Shown in pieces: positions 63,373 to 64,000 of a stretch of DNA of 64,000 nucleotides. The notes under the pieces were generated by a model. That model worked only from the letters and a program-made list of their open reading frames with translations, did not search any database and was not told the origin of the DNA. Positions within the stretch are counted from its first letter, which is position 1. Each line of letters starts with the position of its first letter. The stretch is from Pseudo-nitzschia pungens (lineage: Eukaryota > Bacillariophyta > Bacillariophyceae > Bacillariales > Bacillariaceae), in assembly GCA_037355855.1 (NCBI GenBank), contig CM074765.1, forward strand, positions 3,286,001 through 3,350,000, in the 5' to 3' direction. The position numbers and the translations under genes were made by a program.

Positions 63373-64000
63373 AAACGATTTTTAAATAATGGTCATCGTG
63401 ATAATTTCATCCATACCGGTATCTGTACTGCCAGTAAAGGTCTCCTCACATCGCATCATATTTCATCAGTTGGAATCGCATCATTTTGTCAGTTGCGATC
63501 ACATCATATTTGTCTTGCGATCGCAATATGTGTCAGTTGCCCCGTCGCATCATTTTTCAGTTGCCACGTTGCATTACTAAAGTTGATTCTTCCCTATCAG
63601 TAGCAAGCAGGCAACTCAATTCAGAATTAGAACAATTGAAATCCATTATCAATACCCCAGATCTTGATGTGCTTCACTCACCGTTGCATTATATTTCATT
63701 TGCCGTTGCATCCTATTTCATCAGCAGTTGCGGTCGCCTCCCTATCAGGAGCAAGCAGGCAAGTCAATGATGCACACAGTTAGACGAATCAAAATCCATT
63801 ATTAATACCTCCTCCAACCTTGATGTGGTTCACTTACCATTTCCAGTTGCCGTCTTTCTTGTTCCATTTCGACCCAAAATTATGTGAAGTAAGATTTACG
63901 ACACATGCATTTTCTGTCATGCATTTATTTGCTGAGAATTGATTTCTTCTACATGATAGCAGTAGAGTTACTACTAGTAGTATGTACCGTACCGAAGTAA
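63373..64000. repeat. Degenerate CGCATCAT/TCAGTTGC repeats
   Basis: Between 63450 and 63570 short units of CATCATATTT, CAGTTGCGATC and GTCAGTTGCC repeat irregularly. 63595-63640 and 63745-63790 form a diverged pair (AGCAAGCAGGCAA and ATCCATTATTAATACC-like). No gene seen to the right edge. Confidence 0.6.

Overview
The window reads as nuclear DNA of a photosynthetic stramenopile, most likely a pennate diatom. This is inferred from four things: genes with few, short GT-AG introns (145-357 bp); N-termini that pair a signal peptide with an ASAFAP-type plastid motif (S51 peptidase, pseudouridine synthase, with weaker versions on HCF101 and the YCII protein); a Copia-type retrotransposon whose protease carries the D-S-H-A-D-T motif; and very repeat-rich intergenic DNA full of TACCGGTA and CGTACGGTACG palindromes. 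No tRNA, rRNA or CRISPR array was seen. TGA is the commonest ordinary stop codon here.

Region 1 (1-23.4 kb) is mostly mobile and repeated DNA. It holds a Copia gag-pol running off the left edge with gag and pol in one frame separated by a single TGA, long minisatellite and satellite blocks, and one host gene, a seven-transmembrane receptor-like protein whose last 22 codons lie inside a dispersed repeat. At 17190-22319 lies a 5.1 kb insertion carrying a 1041-residue tyrosine recombinase and, tail to tail 37 bp away, a RusA-type Holliday-junction resolvase. Its right end is a 128 bp array of four perfect hairpins that recurs almost unchanged at 39205-39332. Flanking sequence shows that the insertion split a copy of a dispersed repeat. 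This Crypton-like YR plus RusA element is the best candidate for an undescribed system.

Region 2 (23.4-48.4 kb) is gene-dense: glycerol kinase with a C-terminal membrane anchor, an AGC kinase with a long proline-rich tail, a two-part DUF616-like Golgi-type protein, a small FLASH-like coiled-coil protein, a lin0512-family protein, a cysteine-dioxygenase-like cupin, an RgpF-like type II membrane protein, an S51 peptidase with three exons, a double-YCII protein and the plastid Fe-S carrier HCF101. Exon joins were set by reading frame plus GT-AG borders.

Region 3 (48.4-64 kb) is sparser. It holds a 942 bp element with 18 bp terminal inverted repeats, a gene open over 575 codons except for two in-frame TGAs, a nuclear-looking protein of unknown function, and a plastid RluA-type pseudouridine synthase whose expected catalytic Asp is Gly. 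The right end has two neighbouring fold-back elements (272 and 521 bp) with related termini and further tandem repeats. No metabolic operon-like grouping is apparent; plastid biogenesis genes (HCF101, RluA, S51) recur among unrelated neighbours.
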